Below are positions 4,253-5,178 of a stretch of DNA of 5,178 bases, piece by piece (the stretch's first letter is position 1; each line of letters starts with the position of its first letter). The position numbers and the translations under genes are program-made. Origin of the DNA: Rhodobacterales bacterium (GTDB lineage: Bacteria; Pseudomonadota; Alphaproteobacteria; Rhodobacterales; Rhodobacteraceae); the NCBI GenBank assembly GCA_013298675.1, contig JAAFIJ010000207.1, forward strand, positions 1 through 5,178, given 5' to 3'. The notes beneath the pieces were generated by a model. That model was not told the DNA's origin, did no database searches, and worked only from the letters and a program-made list of their open reading frames with translations.

Positions 4253-5178
4253 TTAGTGAAGATCGGTCGACCAGAGTGAAATCAATTGTGACTGAAGCCG
4301 CCGGGCGCGTTTGGTCCATGCTGATCCACCTGGGGGGTCTTCTCGGTCTTGCATGGGGACCGCTGCGCGCCGATCGGGGTCGGCGGCAAAGATGGCAAAG
4401 CACAAATCGTTCGTGCCAGTATGTGTACCTTTATCGGTGATATAGCCGGCAAGTCCCGAGACAAAGTTCAGCGTCCCGCTTTTGGCATGGACCCGGACGC
4501 GGCTGTCTTTCATCTCACGACCATTGGCATCGGCCACGCCATATTCGCGTAGCAAGTCTTGCAGCAAATCGCCGTTATGCGCGGCCCCTGCACGGTGCAT
4601 GATCTGCATCATCTGCCGCGCCGTGACGCGAGAGGACGACCCCAATCCGGAATGATCCTGCATGTGGATGTCCACGCCAAACCGCCGATTTGCCCAAACG
4701 CTCATGGCGCGGGCCGATCCGGTTTGCGTGCCGGCGCCTGAAGAGGTCATGCCAACGGCCTCTGCGGTCAGGTTGGTCGAATACTTAAGCATTTTGCGCA
4801 GCAGATCGGGCAGGGTATCACTTTGGTGTGCCACCAATTCTGCGGCCCCAGTAGGGGGTGGGGTAGTGGTGATCTGGGCGGATGGAAGGGTGATGCCTTG
4901 CGCGGCACACAGTGTTGCAAACACTTCGGCGGTATAGGGCGCCGGTTGGCGTACGGGCAACCAGCGGCTGCCATCGCGGGACAAGGCGGTCGCGGCCACG
5001 GTCCACTGGTCCTGACCCGGTTTCGGATCGTAGGTAAACAAGGGCTGATCGCGGTCTGCCACTGTGATCGTTGCCATATGAACCGGGGGGATAAACCGTT
5101 CCCCTTCGGCATTCATCTTGGCCACGACCTTGCCATTTGCATGGGTCCAGACAAAGTTCACCCGGTTGTAGTTTAGGA
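4253..5178 (-). CDS. dacB: D-alanyl-D-alanine carboxypeptidase/endopeptidase, PBP4 type (peptidase S13), C-terminal part
   Basis: The product is a periplasmic serine hydrolase that removes the terminal D-Ala of peptidoglycan stem peptides and, in characterised PBP4 enzymes, cuts peptide cross-links. The frame is open at the right edge; 307 residues are visible of a protein usually near 480-500 aa, so the signal peptide and the SxxK nucleophile motif are missing. The visible part starts LNYNRVNFVW, the usual strand in the PBP4 inserted domain. The second catalytic motif SxN is S-T-N at 4780-4772, within LKYSTNLTAEA. DHSGLGSSSRVTARQM is the family's conserved block. The third motif KTG appears as K-S-G at 4483-4475, within HAKSGTLNFVSGLAGYI, a variant common in this family. 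The end is SLWSTDLH, stop at 4255-4253. An internal GTG at 5161 is not the true start, because homology continues upstream of it. It is followed by the OmpA-family gene on the same strand after 121 bp. Confidence 0.94.
   Translation of the reverse strand, partial: LNYNRVNFVWTHANGKVVAKMNAEGERFIPPVHMATITVADRDQPLFTYDPKPGQDQWTVAATALSRDGSRWLPVRQPAPYTAEVFATLCAAQGITLPSAQITTTPPPTGAAELVAHQSDTLPDLLRKMLKYSTNLTAEAVGMTSSGAGTQTGSARAMSVWANRRFGVDIHMQDHSGLGSSSRVTARQMMQIMHRAGAAHNGDLLQDLLREYGVADANGREMKDSRVRVHAKSGTLNFVSGLAGYITDKGTHTGTNDLCFAIFAADPDRRAAVPMQDREDPPGGSAWTKRARRLQSQLISLWSTDLH

Overview
The window looks like chromosomal DNA from an alphaproteobacterium, most likely of the Rhodobacteraceae (Roseobacter-type). 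The reasons are the class I (archaeal-type) lysyl-tRNA synthetase, a TerB-family protein of the form I associate with that family, an HhH domain resembling the C-terminal extension of alphaproteobacterial NuoE, and moderately GC-rich coding sequence. This placement is from memory and was not checked by a search.

Layout. At the left edge, on the minus strand, is the N-terminal half of class I lysyl-tRNA synthetase (1-828). Across a 108-bp divergent gap, which may hold two overlapping promoters, a 140-aa TerB-like protein is read on the plus strand (937-1359). A structured inverted repeat (1380-1424) then precedes a visibly AT-richer stretch coding for a 131-aa four-helix membrane protein of unknown function (1457-1852, plus). 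A strong hairpin terminator (1939-1968) sits between this gene and a convergent minus-strand cluster.

The minus-strand cluster, in order of transcription from the right edge, has three genes. The first is a PBP4-type (peptidase S13) D-alanyl-D-alanine carboxypeptidase/endopeptidase that lacks its N-terminus here (4253-5178). The second is an inner-membrane-anchored protein with BON-like repeats and a peptidoglycan-binding OmpA domain (2692-4131). The third is a small single-pass membrane protein with a coiled coil, a Lys/Ala/Pro-rich linker and a C-terminal helix-hairpin-helix domain (1971-2642). The last two are 49 bp apart, separated by a GNRA-type hairpin, and share the terminal hairpin, so they are probably cotranscribed.

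The cluster reads as a cell-envelope group: one enzyme trims peptidoglycan, one protein binds it from the inner membrane, and the third probably sits in the same membrane with its HhH domain in the cytoplasm. A link from wall through membrane to nucleic acid or another cytoplasmic partner is an attractive but unproven idea. I saw no tRNA, rRNA, CRISPR array, insertion sequence or phage gene. No clearly new multi-gene system is evident; the envelope trio and the AT-rich membrane protein are the best candidates for follow-up.
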